DNA of 6,875 nt from Desulfobulbus sp. (GTDB lineage: Bacteria; Desulfobacterota; Desulfobulbia; Desulfobulbales; Desulfobulbaceae): the NCBI GenBank assembly GCA_030600525.1, contig JAUVLX010000185.1:1-6875 (forward strand), given 5' to 3'. Below are positions 6,600 through 6,875 of this stretch, one piece after another. Every line of letters begins with the position of its first letter. Within the stretch, counting starts at the first letter, position 1. The position numbers were made by a program, and so were the translations under genes. Below the pieces are notes generated by a model. That model made no database searches, was not told where the DNA came from, and saw only the letters and a program-made list of their open reading frames with translations.

Positions 6600-6769
6600 G
6601 TAATTATTCAGCAGCACCCCACGGAGTCTACGCTTACCTCTGCGTACGATTAGGCAGGAAAATAGAGTATTACTATAGTTATCCAGCCTGCTTGTACGCA
6701 CCTGGAGCATTGCTGAACAGTTATAGAACGGGGTTAAGGCGAGGTTTTTGTTATTCGCTGAATAGTTAC
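6600..6769. mobile_element. 170-bp MITE with IS66-type ends, between lpxA and lpxI
   Basis: The left end GTAATTATTCAGC (6600-6612) and right end GCTGAATAGTTAC (6757-6769) are inverted repeats matching at 12 of 13 positions. They are bounded exactly by GTTAAATC on both sides (6592-6599 and 6770-6777). Ends starting with GTAA plus an 8-bp target duplication are hallmarks of the IS66 family as I know it. The element carries no transposase gene, so it would be non-autonomous and mobilised by an IS elsewhere. Inside, TGCGTAC..GCAGG (6641-6658) pairs with CCTGC..GTACGCA (6687-6700), and ACCCC (6616-6620) with GGGGT (6730-6734), making it strongly self-complementary. Assigning the family from ends and duplication alone is inference; the structure itself is read directly. 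Confidence 0.72.
6641..6700. repeat. Internal hairpin of the mobile element
   Basis: TGCGTAC (6641-6647) is complementary to GTACGCA (6694-6700), and GCAGG (6654-6658) to CCTGC (6687-6691), with unequal bulges of six and two bases and a 28-base AT-rich loop. TACGC (6629-6633) could compete by pairing with GCGTA (6642-6646). Such internal palindromes are common in miniature elements and may fold in the lpxA-lpxI transcript. Confidence 0.55.
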
Positions 6770-6776
6770 GTTAAAT
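6748..6776 (+). promoter_or_regulatory. Candidate lpxI promoter made by the element's right end
   Basis: TTGTTA (6748-6753) and TTAAAT (6771-6776) each match four of six consensus positions and are 17 bases apart. The -35 box and spacer lie in the mobile element; the -10 box lies in the target duplication. Transcription would begin near 6783, giving lpxI a leader of about 14 bases from ATG 6797. Confidence 0.4.
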
Positions 6777-6777
6777 C
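6770..6777. repeat. Right 8-bp target-site duplication
   Basis: GTTAAATC directly follows the right end of the element and is identical to 6592-6599. It lies four bases before ATG 6782 and supplies the proposed -10 box of lpxI. Confidence 0.7.
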
Positions 6778-6796
6778 ATAAATGGATCTAGCCTGT

Positions 6797-6875
6797 ATGT
6801 CTGCAATTGGTCTCATAGCTGGAGGAGGGCAATTCCCTCTTCTTTTTACCCAAGCTGCGCAAAAGCAGGGGCGTA
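6797..6875 (+). CDS. lpxI: LpxI, UDP-2,3-diacylglucosamine pyrophosphatase (5' part only)
   Basis: LpxI hydrolyses UDP-2,3-diacylglucosamine to lipid X, replacing LpxH in alpha- and deltaproteobacteria and some others. Only about 26 codons are present before the window ends. They read MSAIGLIAGGGQFPLLF followed by TQAAQKQGR. The IGLIAGGGQFPLLF stretch is the typical N-terminus of the LpxI (DUF1009) family as I know it, and the position just after lpxA is the expected one. ATG 6797 is preferred since family members begin within a few residues of IGLIAG. ATG 6782, in frame, would add MDLAC. Neither has a clear ribosome binding site; GGAT (6784-6787) before 6797 is the nearest. It is separated from lpxA by the 170-bp mobile element. 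The call rests on a short stretch, so full-length confirmation is outside this window. Confidence 0.8.
   Translation, partial: MSAIGLIAGGGQFPLLFTQAAQKQGR

Noticed and set aside
6592..6777. Integron attC site, suggested by GTTAAAT fitting GTTRRRY
   Set aside because: Both copies are in direct orientation and no RYYYAAC partner lies at the left end, so the attC layout is absent. Target duplication plus inverted ends explains it better.
6572..6781. Open frame of 69 codons (GTG start) between lpxA and lpxI
   Set aside because: It starts on the last base of the lpxA stop codon, lacks a ribosome binding site, runs through the inverted-repeat element, and its product resembles nothing I know. It is explained by the mobile element.

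Overview
The window comes from a Gram-negative bacterium: lpxD, fabZ and lpxA lie in a row, followed by the first codons of what looks like lpxI, so it makes lipid A. Using LpxI rather than LpxH, in the order lpxD-fabZ-lpxA-lpxI, and having mid-range base composition suggest a deltaproteobacterium (Desulfobacterota, perhaps a Desulfobulbales relative). That placement is inferred from memory of gene order and protein flavour; no search was run.

Layout, all genes on the + strand. Bases 1-478 hold no gene I can support. A DUF2332 protein (about 641-1807) and a ten-helix EamA/DMT-type permease (1903-2796) come next. They are accessory genes with no clear link to the rest. A sigma70-like promoter (2854-2882) precedes namZ (DUF1343, 2931-4115), an exo-N-acetylmuramidase-family protein without a signal peptide. 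The namZ-lpxD gap carries three hairpins in a row; the last is followed directly by five T's and looks like an intrinsic terminator or attenuator only 18 bases before the lpxD start codon. lpxD (4204-5256), fabZ (5267-5722) and lpxA (5778-6572) are tightly packed. The cut-off gene at the right edge (from 6797) matches LpxI.

The best find is between lpxA and lpxI: a 170-bp element at 6600-6769 with 13-bp terminal inverted repeats (12 of 13 matching) that begin with GTAA, bounded on both sides by a perfect 8-bp direct repeat GTTAAATC. That is the signature of a miniature inverted-repeat element moved by an IS66-family transposase. Taking out the element and one repeat copy leaves 31-46 bases between lpxA and lpxI, a normal within-operon gap. 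So the element seems to have landed in a lipid A operon, and its right end plus the target duplication form a plausible promoter for lpxI.

How the genes work together: LpxA 3-O-acylates UDP-GlcNAc, LpxD N-acylates the deacetylated product, and LpxI cleaves the resulting UDP-diacylglucosamine to lipid X. LpxA and LpxD draw on (R)-3-hydroxyacyl-ACP, the same pool FabZ dehydrates for phospholipid synthesis, so the cluster sits where lipid A and phospholipid supply divide. NamZ acts on muropeptide-derived sugars and adds a peptidoglycan-recycling link to an otherwise outer-membrane cluster.
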